From positions 111,321 to 175,320 of the forward strand of contig CAKRLV010000003.1 in the NCBI GenBank assembly GCA_934359755.1: a DNA stretch of 64,000 bases, written 5' to 3'. This document shows, one piece after another, positions 1 through 8,007 of this stretch. Every line of letters starts with the position of its first letter. Positions within the stretch are counted from its first letter, which is position 1. Source of the stretch: an uncultured Agathobacter sp. Lineage in GTDB: Bacteria > Bacillota > Clostridia > Lachnospirales > Lachnospiraceae. The notes beneath the pieces are model-generated. The model made no database searches and was not told the DNA's origin. It saw only the letters and a program-made list of their open reading frames with translations. Both the position numbers and the translations under genes were made by a program.

Positions 1-333
1 TATGGACCTGTAATGTCAGATGATAAGGAAATTGCATATGAGTGGTTGAGAATACCACATTTTTATACGCCTTATTATGTATACCAGTATGCCACAGGAT
101 ATTCAGCAGCGGTTGCTTTTTCCAAGATGATATTAGAAGAGGGAAAGCCAGCAGTTGACAGATATATTAAAGAATTCCTCAGTGGAGGTTCTTCAAAGGA
201 TCCTATTGATTTACTGGCAGCAGCGGGGGTAGATATGAGTACACCTGCACCAGTAGACAATGCTCTTAAAGTATTTGAACAATACCTTGAAGAATTAGAA
301 AGAGAACTTGATAGTATAAAAGTGCACGGATAA
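1..333 (+). CDS. pepF: Oligoendopeptidase F (M3 metallopeptidase), C-terminal part
   Basis: The reading frame is open from the first base, so this is the 3' end of a gene that begins outside the window. The visible 110 residues match the C-terminal helical part of PepF-type M3 zinc oligopeptidases: the stretch IPHFYTPYYVYQYATGYSAA, then GGSSKDPIDLLAAAGVD and a final helix ending in ELERELDSIKVHG are typical of the family. The HExxH zinc motif would lie upstream and is not visible. PepF enzymes cut short peptides in the cytoplasm. The internal ATG at base 13 is not a real start. The next gene follows after 33 bases. Family assignment is fairly secure; substrate is unknown. Confidence 0.85.
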   Translation, partial: YGPVMSDDKEIAYEWLRIPHFYTPYYVYQYATGYSAAVAFSKMILEEGKPAVDRYIKEFLSGGSSKDPIDLLAAAGVDMSTPAPVDNALKVFEQYLEELERELDSIKVHG

Positions 334-366
334 TTCGTACAGAAGAGTACAGGAGGGATAAGGTAA

Positions 367-1833
367 ATGGATTTAAAAGAAAGTCAGCAGGAGCAAAGGA
401 ATAAACTGGGATATTGTGCTGCAATAGTTATTTCAGTGATAGTTCTGTTTATCACAGTTCTATCTTTTACGAGTGGAGTCAGTGTAAGTGGAATTTTCAG
501 GACAATAATATGTATTCTTGTAATAGGCTTTAATGTAGTATCACATACAAGATTAAAAGCAGATCCGAAATATGTTCATTTCTGTTGTTCATCAATGATA
601 CTTTTATTCTTTGTTACATTGGGGACAGCTCAGAGTGTTGGATTATACGCTCTTGTATTTCCAATCGCGATCCTTGTTATGATTTTTTCAGACAACAGAC
701 TAACAATTGCAGGAAGCATAGTCGCACTTGTAGGAACAGTAATATTTGTTATAAGTCAGGCGGCAGGCGGAAAAGCATCAGTACATGAAGTTATAGCTGC
801 GATATGTTATGTAGTGGCAGCTTGTGTTCTTGCAGCGATTGTTGTTAAATTACAGAATAAAATAGCTGATGAGAATTTACAGGAAGTACAAAAAGCAGCT
901 GACGCACAGCTTGTTACATCGAATGAAATAGTAAAACTTGCCAATGACCTCAATAAGAAATTTGTATCAGCCAAAGAGGTGTCGGCTGTACTTACAGATT
1001 CTATGACAACCAGCCACAATTCAGTTGCAGAGATTGCCGAGAGTACAAAGAGTAATGCCGAGGCGATAGAACGTCAGACGAATCAGACATCTGGTATCCA
1101 GCAGAGTATACAGGAAGTTGGCGATGAAGCCCGCAACATGGGCGAGGTATCAGAAAATACAAGTATCATAGTTGATGAAGGTGTTGAGCTGATTGAAAAA
1201 TTAAAGAATCAGGCGGCAGAAGTTGCTAAGATTAACAATGACACAAAAGAAACTACACAGCAGTTAAATGATAGCATAACGAACGTACAGGCAATCACAG
1301 ATACAATTCTTGGAATTTCCGAGCAGACAAATCTGCTTGCGCTTAATGCTTCAATCGAGGCAGCAAGAGCAGGAGAAGCAGGAAAAGGATTTGCTGTAGT
1401 AGCAGATGAGATAAGAAATCTTGCAGAAGACACCAGAAAAGCAACAGAACAGATAAGCGAGATAATATCTAAGCTGACCGAGGATGCGCAGGTTGCAGCA
1501 GACAGTATGTCAAAGTCTGCGGAATATGCAAAGAAGCAGAACGAGCTTATAGATGAGACTGGAGAAAAGTTGTTAGACATCAAAAAAGATACAGATATTC
1601 TTCATGATGGTGTAGTTCAGGTTAATGAATCAGTAGATAATATCATAAAAGCTAATGTCATTATCATGGATAGTGTTACCAATCTTTCTGAGAGTGGGCA
1701 GCGGGTGGCAGAGTCATCAGAGACTGCTATGTCAATAAGTGATACATCCATGGAAGCATTAGAAGATATGAATGGACTTCTTGAGAATATCAGTCAGATT
1801 TCAAGCAATATGGAATCTGTTGCGAGAAAGTAA
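367..1833 (+). CDS. Methyl-accepting chemotaxis protein, multi-TM sensor without HAMP
   Basis: A 488-residue chemoreceptor. Residues about 17-165 are strongly hydrophobic and can form about six membrane helices, so there is no large extracellular ligand domain. The rest is the long coiled-coil signalling region, with the hairpin tip QTNLLALNASIEAARAGEAG near residues 320-340, which contacts CheA and CheW. No HAMP domain is obvious between the membrane part and the coiled coil. An AGGAGG-like site sits just before the ATG. The ligand cannot be inferred; multi-TM sensors of this type may sense membrane state or small hydrophobic compounds, which is speculation. It ends 22 bases before luxS. Confidence 0.92.
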   Translation: MDLKESQQEQRNKLGYCAAIVISVIVLFITVLSFTSGVSVSGIFRTIICILVIGFNVVSHTRLKADPKYVHFCCSSMILLFFVTLGTAQSVGLYALVFPIAILVMIFSDNRLTIAGSIVALVGTVIFVISQAAGGKASVHEVIAAICYVVAACVLAAIVVKLQNKIADENLQEVQKAADAQLVTSNEIVKLANDLNKKFVSAKEVSAVLTDSMTTSHNSVAEIAESTKSNAEAIERQTNQTSGIQQSIQEVGDEARNMGEVSENTSIIVDEGVELIEKLKNQAAEVAKINNDTKETTQQLNDSITNVQAITDTILGISEQTNLLALNASIEAARAGEAGKGFAVVADEIRNLAEDTRKATEQISEIISKLTEDAQVAADSMSKSAEYAKKQNELIDETGEKLLDIKKDTDILHDGVVQVNESVDNIIKANVIIMDSVTNLSESGQRVAESSETAMSISDTSMEALEDMNGLLENISQISSNMESVARK

Positions 1834-1855
1834 TGAAAGCTTAATGGAGGCAGAG

Positions 1856-2320
1856 ATGGAAAGAATAAAAAGCTTTGAAATAAATCATAATATTCTTACT
1901 CCTGGATTTTATATTTCAAGAGAAGATGGAGATGTAATTACATATGATCTTAGAACCAGAAAACCAAATGCTGGAGATTATATGACAAACGAGGCAATGC
2001 ATTCGCTTGAGCATATGTTTGCAACATTGATTCGTAATTCAGATATAACTGACCAGGTGGTTTACTTTGGACCAATGGGATGTCAGACAGGATTTTATCT
2101 TCTTGTAAGAGATAAGGTGTCACCAAAGGAAGTATTTGAGATTACGAAAAATATATTAAAACAGATTCTTGAATATGAAGGTCCAGTGTATGGTGCATCA
2201 GCTATAGAATGTGGACATTATGAGAATTTAAGTCTTGCAGATGCAAAAGCAGAATGCGAGAAATATTTAGACGTGTTGAATAATCAGACTAATATGGAAT
2301 TTACATACCCAAAGGAGTAA
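1856..2320 (+). CDS. luxS: S-ribosylhomocysteine lyase (AI-2 synthase)
   Basis: A 154-residue protein of normal LuxS length. It converts S-ribosylhomocysteine to homocysteine and DPD, the precursor of autoinducer 2. The metal site is visible as HSLEH (two His ligands and the catalytic Glu) and the cysteine region as ECGHYENLSL near residue 125. The open frame extends upstream into the chemoreceptor gene, but the ATG at 1856 has GGAGG six bases upstream and gives the standard N-terminus MERIKSFEINH; the upstream extension has no family counterpart. The MTA/SAH nucleosidase gene follows after 4 bases, so the two consecutive enzymes of SAH detoxification form one operon. Confidence 0.95.
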   Translation: MERIKSFEINHNILTPGFYISREDGDVITYDLRTRKPNAGDYMTNEAMHSLEHMFATLIRNSDITDQVVYFGPMGCQTGFYLLVRDKVSPKEVFEITKNILKQILEYEGPVYGASAIECGHYENLSLADAKAECEKYLDVLNNQTNMEFTYPKE

Positions 2321-2324
2321 TAAA

Positions 2325-3011
2325 ATGACAATAGGTGTAATCGGAGCAATGCAGATGGAGGTAGATAATCTCAAGGAAGCATTAAGTGATACAAAGACCG
2401 TGACATACAGTGGAGTAGAATTTGTATGTGGAAAGCTTGAAGACAAGGATATAGTTGCGGCAAAGTGCGGAGTTGGTAAAGTATTTGCAGCAATCTGTGC
2501 ACAGACTATGATTCTTAAATTTAATGTTGATATGTTAGTAAATATTGGAGTGGCAGGAACACTCACAAGAGACCTTGAAGTACTTGATGTAGCACTTGCA
2601 GGTAAAGTATTACAGCATGACATTGATACATCGCCACTTGGAGATCCAGTTGGACTTATATCAGGAATAAATACAATTTTTATTCCAACAGATGAGCATA
2701 TGAATGAAGTGATGGCAGCGTGTCTCAAGGAAAAAGGAATCAAATTCAAAAAGGGTGCAATAGCAACCGGAGACCAGTTTATCGCAAAAGACGAACAAAG
2801 GGATTTTATAAGAGAGCATTTCGATGCAATAGCAGCAGAGATGGAAGGCGGAAGTATCGGTCATGTATGCTATGTCAATGATGTTCCTTTTACAGTGCTT
2901 CGTTCAATTTCAGATGGTTCAGGCGGAGCAATGGACTATGAGACATTTGCAGAGAAAGCAGCAGTGCAGTCAATTGAGGTAGTGAAGGATTTTATTTCTA
3001 ATATTAAGTAA
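2325..3011 (+). CDS. mtnN: 5'-methylthioadenosine/S-adenosylhomocysteine nucleosidase
   Basis: A 228-residue nucleosidase (Pfs/MTAN family). It removes adenine from SAH and MTA; from SAH it makes S-ribosylhomocysteine, the substrate of LuxS encoded just upstream. Visible family features are the N-terminal strand IGVIGAMQMEVDNL with the catalytic Glu, the GVAGTL glycine loop near residue 78, the EMEGGSIGHVC block near residues 172-182 and RSISDGSGG near 195-205 with the catalytic Asp. The start lies 4 bases after luxS, with AAGGAG overlapping the luxS end. Standard length and no oddities. Confidence 0.95.
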   Translation: MTIGVIGAMQMEVDNLKEALSDTKTVTYSGVEFVCGKLEDKDIVAAKCGVGKVFAAICAQTMILKFNVDMLVNIGVAGTLTRDLEVLDVALAGKVLQHDIDTSPLGDPVGLISGINTIFIPTDEHMNEVMAACLKEKGIKFKKGAIATGDQFIAKDEQRDFIREHFDAIAAEMEGGSIGHVCYVNDVPFTVLRSISDGSGGAMDYETFAEKAAVQSIEVVKDFISNIK

Positions 3012-3042
3012 TATTATCCGGGAATAAATAATAAGCTATAGC

Positions 3043-3912
3043 ATGAGTGAATATCGTGATTATTTAAAAAATAGTTCCCAAAGAAATAATAAAAAACAAA
3101 AGAAACGCCAGTGCTGGGTAGTAGTAATTATCCTGGCATTGGCGATTATTTTTTATTTATACAAGGAAGAAAAGCTGGATGCAATATCTGAAATGTTTGA
3201 AAAATACGATACTGTTGAAACATTAAGTGATGTAGTTGGAATATTAAAAAGTGCAACAGTCGGAGACCGCGAACTTCCTATTTACTGTGTGGACACAAAA
3301 GAAAAAGTGGTAGCACTTAGTTTTGATGCCGCCTGGGGAGCAGAGGATTTCAATAATATCATGGATATACTTGATAAGCATAAAGTGAAAGTTACTTTTT
3401 TCATGACAGGTGGATGGGTAGACGACAATCCCGAATGCGTTAAGACACTTGTGGAAAAAGGGCATGATTTAGGAAATCATAGTGTACATCATTATGATAT
3501 GACAACTATTTCCAAGGAACAGATGAAGACAGAGATTAATGATGTAGGAAAGAAAGTTGAAGAATTGACAGGATATAAGATGAAACTGTTCAGACCGCCA
3601 TATGGAGCTTACAATAATGACGTGATTAAGGCTACATATGAATGTGGTTATTTTCCGATTCAGTGGAATGTGGATTCTTTAGACTGGAAAAATTATGGAG
3701 TCCAATCAATTATTGATACAGTCTGTAACCACAAGGATTTGGGACCGGGTTCAATAATCTTATGTCATAATGGTGCAAAATACACAGCCAAGGCACTTGA
3801 TGAGATGCTCACACAGCTCGAAGAAAAGGGCTATAAAATTGTTCCGATATCCAAACTCATCATGACTGAAAAGTATCATATGGATGCAACTGGAAAACAG
3901 ATTGCGGATTAG
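3043..3912 (+). CDS. Polysaccharide deacetylase, PdaB/NodB-like, membrane anchored
   Basis: A 289-residue protein with a basic N-terminus, one membrane helix at about residues 24-42 and an extracytoplasmic NodB domain from about residue 85. Metal-site motifs are SFDAAWGAED (first Asp pair; the AWGAED form resembles sporulation deacetylases such as PdaB), the HSVHH pair and the RPPYG motif. Such enzymes remove acetyl groups from peptidoglycan or other polymers of N-acetylated sugars. It is 31 bases after mtnN and ends before a strong terminator. A role in spore cortex is possible by resemblance to PdaB but is inference. Confidence 0.88.
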   Translation: MSEYRDYLKNSSQRNNKKQKKRQCWVVVIILALAIIFYLYKEEKLDAISEMFEKYDTVETLSDVVGILKSATVGDRELPIYCVDTKEKVVALSFDAAWGAEDFNNIMDILDKHKVKVTFFMTGGWVDDNPECVKTLVEKGHDLGNHSVHHYDMTTISKEQMKTEINDVGKKVEELTGYKMKLFRPPYGAYNNDVIKATYECGYFPIQWNVDSLDWKNYGVQSIIDTVCNHKDLGPGSIILCHNGAKYTAKALDEMLTQLEEKGYKIVPISKLIMTEKYHMDATGKQIAD

Positions 3913-3937
3913 AATTGCACTTATCAGCTATTATTTA

Positions 3938-3975
3938 AATGGAGGACCTGATCATATCAGGTACCTCCATTTTTT
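3938..3975 (+). terminator. Rho-independent terminator after the deacetylase gene
   Basis: A long hairpin: AATGGAGG-ACCTGAT pairs with ATCAGGT-ACCTCCATT around a three-base loop and is followed by TTTTT. It separates the upstream genes from the type VII secretion promoter. Confidence 0.88.
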
Positions 3976-4020
3976 ATGGAAAAAAGTTAATTTGACGATG
4001 AAGAAATCCTGATTTTTTAT

Positions 4021-4095
4021 AAAAACATGTCGTTCGTCGCGAAAATCGTGTCGTCTGTCGGATTTTTGTGCGCAGAACAAAAAAATGAGTATAAT
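4021..4095 (+). promoter_or_regulatory. Type VII locus promoter 1 with candidate LytTR direct repeats
   Basis: Two 12-bp direct repeats, TGTCGTTCGTCG at 4028-4039 and TGTCGTCTGTCG at 4049-4060, start exactly 21 bp apart, the spacing used by LytTR-type regulators such as AgrA. A perfect -10 box TATAAT lies at 4090-4095, 41 bp after the second repeat begins. The -35 position, near 4067-4072, is poor (TGTGCG), as expected for an activator-dependent promoter. The same element with the same spacing recurs at 19322-19396. The LytTR protein encoded at 17674 is the likely activator (inference). Confidence 0.75.
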
Positions 4096-4143
4096 AAACC
4101 CTTGTAAAAAAAGTAACAAATAAAAAGCAGTGAGGTGAAGAAA

Positions 4144-4440
4144 ATGAAGCTTAATGTTAATACAGAATCGCTGACGAAAAGTATTAGTACGGGAGAGGAA
4201 TACATGAAAAAAATCAAGTCAGAGATGGAGGGATTGTTCAAATGTGCAGATGAACTGGAGTCGATGTGGGATGGATCAGCAAGCGAGGAATTCAGCAAAC
4301 AGATAGCAAAGGATAAAGAACTGTCTGAACTTATTCTGAAAGACATTTCTGAAATGCTTGGCAGTATGCAGAAATCTAATAAACTATATGATAGCTGTGA
4401 GACAGCAGTATCATCAAAGATAGATAAAATTAAAATGTAG
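4144..4440 (+). CDS. WXG100 family protein (ESX-type secreted protein) 1
   Basis: A 98-residue helical-hairpin protein with a central SMWDGSAS turn, the W-x-G motif of WXG100/EsxA proteins. These small proteins are exported by type VII systems as dimers and often co-secrete larger partners. GAGGTGA lies five bases before the ATG at 4144; a GTG nine bases earlier is in frame but would overlap that site. It is the first gene after the promoter at 4021-4095, in a cassette of three WXG100-type genes. No signal peptide is present, as usual for the family. Confidence 0.88.
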   Translation: MKLNVNTESLTKSISTGEEYMKKIKSEMEGLFKCADELESMWDGSASEEFSKQIAKDKELSELILKDISEMLGSMQKSNKLYDSCETAVSSKIDKIKM

Positions 4441-4450
4441 GAGAATGAAG

Positions 4451-4783
4451 ATGGAACAGACAGGATTAGGGAATATGAATTTAAAGGTTGCCCCTGAGAA
4501 AATCTATGCAAAAGCTCAGAATATGGCAAAGAGAACCAGAAAAATGCAAAAGCAGTTCGAAAGTTTCAAAGATGTTGTCGGTAATACACAAAAGTACTGG
4601 GTAGGTGACGCAGGAACGGTGCACAGAAAATCAAATACAGAGCTGTACAAGAATATGGAACAGTTCATAGTAAGATTTGATCAGCATGTAGATGCATTAT
4701 ACAAGGTTGCATCAAATTACATGGATGTGGAGAAAAAGATTCAGGAAACAGTTACTACTTTACCTATTAATATTATCGAATAG
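4451..4783 (+). CDS. WXG100-like protein 2
   Basis: A 110-residue helical protein with the turn motif YWVGDAGTVH, a W-x-G type motif followed by D, near residue 50. AGGAG at 4439-4443 is seven bases before the ATG at 4451; an in-frame ATG at 4445 is only one base from it and less likely. It resembles the protein encoded at 20128, which has YWQGDAS at the same place, so the two WXG cassettes are paralogous. Likely a substrate, or a dimer partner of the neighbouring WXG proteins. Confidence 0.82.
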   Translation: MEQTGLGNMNLKVAPEKIYAKAQNMAKRTRKMQKQFESFKDVVGNTQKYWVGDAGTVHRKSNTELYKNMEQFIVRFDQHVDALYKVASNYMDVEKKIQETVTTLPINIIE

Positions 4784-4794
4784 CGGAGGAACTT

Positions 4795-5112
4795 ATGTCA
4801 AGAAGAGAACAGATAACACTAGATTATAAGAAAGCTATGAATGTTGCCGGGAAAATCTCGGACACAGCAAAGAATATTCAGAGCAATATCGTAAAGAAAA
4901 TTGATACGACGAATGATGAACTAAAGAAAGTCTGGCAGGGTACAAATGCAGATAAATTCGGCAAAAAGGCAGACAAGGCACAAGTAAATCTGGAAGGATG
5001 TGTTGCAGATTTGCAGGAGGTAGCAGAAGCAATTGCTGCAATTGCCAGGAATATTTATGATGCTGAGATGGAAGCATTGAGAATATTAGAGGAAAGCATG
5101 GCAAAAAAATAG
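4795..5112 (+). CDS. WXG100-like protein 3
   Basis: A 105-residue helical protein with the turn motif KVWQGTNADKF near residue 46, another W-x-G protein. It starts with a good GGAGG site, 11 bases after the previous gene. Its C-terminal helix ends in AMEALRILEESMAKK-like acidic/basic sequence; a clear YxxxD/E export signal is not certain, though NIYDAEME near residue 88 fits the spacing (Y followed three residues later by E or D). It pairs by position with the protein at 20522 in the second cassette, which ends with a similar ANLYNAEKR. Confidence 0.82.
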   Translation: MSRREQITLDYKKAMNVAGKISDTAKNIQSNIVKKIDTTNDELKKVWQGTNADKFGKKADKAQVNLEGCVADLQEVAEAIAAIARNIYDAEMEALRILEESMAKK

Positions 5113-5152
5113 AGATGGAGTGGCGTTGTACGACAGTTGAAAGGGAGAATAT

Positions 5153-6373
5153 ATGAAGACAGAGTTTAATGTTGATACTAAAGGAATGCAGGCATGTGCG
5201 CAGGAGTATAAGACATATGCAGCAGGAATAAAGGATTATGAGGCACTGCTTGAAGGATACAAGAATGAGTTAAAGCAGGCTGGGAGCAGTTATGATTCGA
5301 TTATAGATGGTTTAAAAGCATTAGAGGATAAGCTTAAATACATATATGAGGGCGTAGACTCTATGTCAGATTCTTTGGATGAAATTGTAGATGAATATAC
5401 AAATTCAGAGAAGAAAGCAACAGATATAGGAAGTGCATTGCTGGCAGCAATAGGCGCGGCACTTGGAGCTGCAATGGCAGAGGTGCTTAATAAGTTAAGA
5501 AACAAAAATAACTCTGATTCTGGATCTGATAGTCAGAAAAAAGAGGATGATAACAGCACAGGGAAAAACGATAGCAATAATAGCAAATCTGATAGCAGTG
5601 AGAATAAAAATAATAACAGTAGCAGCAATAACAATAACAGCGATAAAAACAACAATAATAAAAATAGTGGTGACGGAACGAAAAATGGAAAAGGTGAAGA
5701 AATTTCTGGAGGTGCCACAAGTTCTGGAAATGGATCAGGTTCAGGAAGCGGATCAGGTTCAGGAAGCGGTTCAGGAAGTAGCTCAAATACTGGAAATGGC
5801 TCATCGAAGGCTAGTGGTTTCAGTGATAATGGATTAAGCCTTCTTTGTGATTTAGAAGTTGGTAACAAAGTGAAGCGTGATTCAAGCGGAAGAATTACTG
5901 CAATCAAGATAGAAGATATAGGTGATGGCGGATATACTGTAGGATTTGGTGTTTATATCAAGCACGGAGATCAGGCAACTATTGACTACTACAAGAAAAC
6001 ATATGGAATCGATGTGACAGATACATCAGCTTATGTGCCTATTGACGTATGCCAGAAGATCTTTGATAATGAAATCGGAAAGTATACAGGATATGTTGAT
6101 TCGGCAGTAAAGAGATATGGACTTGATCTTACACAGAGTCAGTATGATGCACTTACAATCATGGCATATAACAGACCAAGTATTTTAAATGATGGTCATG
6201 CCGTAGGCGATTTACTTAAAGCTGGCAACATGAATCCAGAGGATTGGAGAAATGCTATGATTAATGAGTATCAGGGATTAAAGAACTGGAATAAATACGG
6301 CAATGGCTGGACAAACAGAATTGATGATGAGTTAGAGTGTTTCTTCCAGGGCGATTATAAGAGAAATCATTAA
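5153..6373 (+). CDS. WXG/LXG-like N-terminal domain fused to a GH24-type lysozyme domain
   Basis: A 406-residue protein in three parts. Residues 1-115 are helical like WXG100/LXG targeting domains and include an Ala/Gly-rich helix at 92-110. Residues 116-222 are a low-complexity linker of Asn, Ser, Asp and Lys, ending in Gly-Ser repeats. Residues 223-406 resemble T4-type (GH24) lysozymes: candidate catalytic Glu235 in LEVGNKV, and GDGGYTVGFG at 257-266 with a candidate Asp and Thr262, with a short insertion between them. Family members cut peptidoglycan. Lying after three WXG100 genes and lacking a signal peptide, it is probably exported by this type VII system, either to open the cell wall for secretion or as an effector. 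Function is inferred. Confidence 0.82.
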   Translation: MKTEFNVDTKGMQACAQEYKTYAAGIKDYEALLEGYKNELKQAGSSYDSIIDGLKALEDKLKYIYEGVDSMSDSLDEIVDEYTNSEKKATDIGSALLAAIGAALGAAMAEVLNKLRNKNNSDSGSDSQKKEDDNSTGKNDSNNSKSDSSENKNNNSSSNNNNSDKNNNNKNSGDGTKNGKGEEISGGATSSGNGSGSGSGSGSGSGSGSSSNTGNGSSKASGFSDNGLSLLCDLEVGNKVKRDSSGRITAIKIEDIGDGGYTVGFGVYIKHGDQATIDYYKKTYGIDVTDTSAYVPIDVCQKIFDNEIGKYTGYVDSAVKRYGLDLTQSQYDALTIMAYNRPSILNDGHAVGDLLKAGNMNPEDWRNAMINEYQGLKNWNKYGNGWTNRIDDELECFFQGDYKRNH

Positions 6374-6416
6374 TAGAATAGGTATTAAAAATATAAAATA
6401 TAGGCGGAAGGAAATT

Positions 6417-7064
6417 ATGAAAATGAAAAACAGATTTGCATTATTTTTGACAGTAATTATGCTGTGTGCATCAATAAGTGGATGTGAGACAGCTGTAAAC
6501 AATCAGACAAGTAACAACACAAAGGAGCCCGCAGTAGAACAGTCACGTACTGACGATTCAGATACTTTGGATGATACACCAACAGTAGAGACTGCACCGA
6601 CAAAAGAAAACGATACATCAGCAGATACACAATCATCTAAGGATAGTGATACAACGATAGATACAACACCATCGAATGACAGTGACACAACGATAGATAC
6701 AACACCATCTAAAGAAGAAAATACAGCAGCAGACGAAGATGGCTATGCCTCATATGTGGGTGAGTATAAGCAGTCAGTGGATGCTAATGTAACTGATGGA
6801 TATTTATCAATTTCTGATGTGTCAGACGAGATTTCAATCAGATTTTTCGGAGCAAAGGAGTGGACTACCACAGCGGATTATAGCGTTGTGGATGGTGGAA
6901 AACTTAAAGTTTCATGTGAATACTATGTCACAGAGGCAGAGCCGGATGATTTACTTGTTTTTACGCTTGAACACAGCGGTGAAGATGAAATTGTGATGAC
7001 GGTAGAAGAATCGGAATTTCCATTTTTAGCAGCAAATGATACAATTACATTTAAAAAGTATTGA
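6417..7064 (+). CDS. Putative lipoprotein with Thr/Asp-rich linker
   Basis: A 215-residue protein with a lipoprotein signal peptide (MKMKNRFALFLTVIMLC, lipobox ISGC with Cys at about residue 23). Residues 25-105 are a Thr/Asp/Ser-rich linker with two near-identical DSDTTIDTTPS units. The C-terminal 100 residues look like a small beta-rich domain that I do not recognise. It would be anchored on the outer face of the membrane. It is the last gene before a 160-base gap and lies between the lysozyme fusion and the phosphatase, so it may be a wall-side component or an immunity factor for the lysozyme; that is speculative. Confidence 0.75.
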   Translation: MKMKNRFALFLTVIMLCASISGCETAVNNQTSNNTKEPAVEQSRTDDSDTLDDTPTVETAPTKENDTSADTQSSKDSDTTIDTTPSNDSDTTIDTTPSKEENTAADEDGYASYVGEYKQSVDANVTDGYLSISDVSDEISIRFFGAKEWTTTADYSVVDGGKLKVSCEYYVTEAEPDDLLVFTLEHSGEDEIVMTVEESEFPFLAANDTITFKKY

Positions 7065-7071
7065 TATATTT

Positions 7072-7089
7072 GCCAGCGAATCTTGAAAG
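7072..7089 (+). repeat. Copy 1 of an 18-bp intergenic repeat
   Basis: GCCAGCGAATCTTGAAAG here and GCCAGCGGATCTTGAGTT at 10329-10346 agree at 14 of 18 positions, and each lies just before the leader of the next gene. It may mark an old duplication or rearrangement join. Confidence 0.4.
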
Positions 7090-7153
7090 CAACAATAAGA
7101 TGGACATAATGCAGGAAATTTGCTAGAATCAAAAAATATAGACAGCACTTGAG

Positions 7154-7188
7154 AGACTCATATCCGATTAAGGCTATGAGTTCTTTTG
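7154..7188 (+). terminator. Hairpin in the leader of the phosphatase gene
   Basis: AGACTCATA pairs with TATGAGTTCT and is followed by TTTT. It may be a weak terminator or attenuator separating the secreted-protein genes from the phosphatase-kinase-ATPase genes. The rest of 7065-7227 shows no gene and no clear promoter. Confidence 0.4.
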
Positions 7189-7227
7189 AATGTAAATGGG
7201 ATTAAATGTGAGACGAGGAAGACAGTT

Positions 7228-7998
7228 ATGAAAATTCTAACAGCATATTGTACAGACGCGGGAACTGTAAAGAAGGTAAATCAGGATGCATTATTAATCA
7301 AGACCGCCGAGTATGAAGGCATGGAAATAGCATTTATGTGCGTATGTGATGGCATGGGTGGTCTGTCTATGGGGGAATATGCCAGCAGACAGTTGATATA
7401 CGAATTTGCAAACTGGTTCGATGAGCAATTTGAATCGATATTAGAGGGCGAAGACTGGCAGCATGACATAATGAATCAGTGGGTAGATTTGCTGGAGAAT
7501 GTTAATATAGAGCTTCAGAAATACGGCAATGAAAAGGGCATAAAGCTCGGCACCACCTGTACAGCAATGCTGATTATAGACAGGAAATATTATATCATCC
7601 ATATCGGAGACAGCAGAGTATATGAAATAAAAAATGATATTATTCAGATAACTCAGGATCATACATTGGTGGCGAGAGAAGTGGCGATGGGAAGACTTAC
7701 AGAGGAAGAGGCCAGGACAGATTCGCGAAGAAGTGTTCTGCTACAATGCATAGGGGCAACAAAAGATATCACGCCACATTTTCTGACTGGAGAAGCAGGT
7801 AGTCCTGCCACGTATATATTGTGCAGCGATGGATTTAGACATACGATATCGTCTCAGGAGATTTATGAAGGGTTTTCACCAGATAAGATGAGAACAGAAG
7901 AGTCAATGGAGAAAGTCTGCAAGGAGTTTGTGGAGTTGAATAAGTTACGGCATGAGCGTGACAACATAACAGTTATTGTTGCGCATTTGGAGGATTAG
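7228..7998 (+). CDS. PP2C-type protein serine/threonine phosphatase
   Basis: A 256-residue cytoplasmic PP2C (PrpC/Stp-like) phosphatase. Metal-binding motifs are visible: NQDA near residue 18, DGMGG at 41-45, GDSRVY in the middle and CSDGF towards the end. The ATG at 7228 is used because a GAGGAAG site precedes it and MKILTAYCTDAG gives the usual N-terminus; an upstream in-frame ATG at 7186 adds 14 residues without family support. The Ser/Thr kinase gene follows 9 bases later, the classic phosphatase-kinase pair. In this locus it probably resets phosphorylation of FHA-bound partners. Confidence 0.92.
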   Translation: MKILTAYCTDAGTVKKVNQDALLIKTAEYEGMEIAFMCVCDGMGGLSMGEYASRQLIYEFANWFDEQFESILEGEDWQHDIMNQWVDLLENVNIELQKYGNEKGIKLGTTCTAMLIIDRKYYIIHIGDSRVYEIKNDIIQITQDHTLVAREVAMGRLTEEEARTDSRRSVLLQCIGATKDITPHFLTGEAGSPATYILCSDGFRHTISSQEIYEGFSPDKMRTEESMEKVCKEFVELNKLRHERDNITVIVAHLED

Positions 7999-8007
7999 TT
8001 ATTTGAA

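Noticed and set aside
1772..1855. N-terminal extension of luxS into the chemoreceptor gene
   Set aside because: It overlaps the upstream coding frame and lacks family similarity; the ATG at 1856 has a good ribosome binding site.
5487..5907. Long minus-strand frames rich in Leu/Phe/Ser/Pro or Tyr/Cys/His opposite the lysozyme fusion gene
   Set aside because: They are antisense reflections of the Asn/Ser/Gly repeat linker, with no ribosome binding site and low-complexity products.
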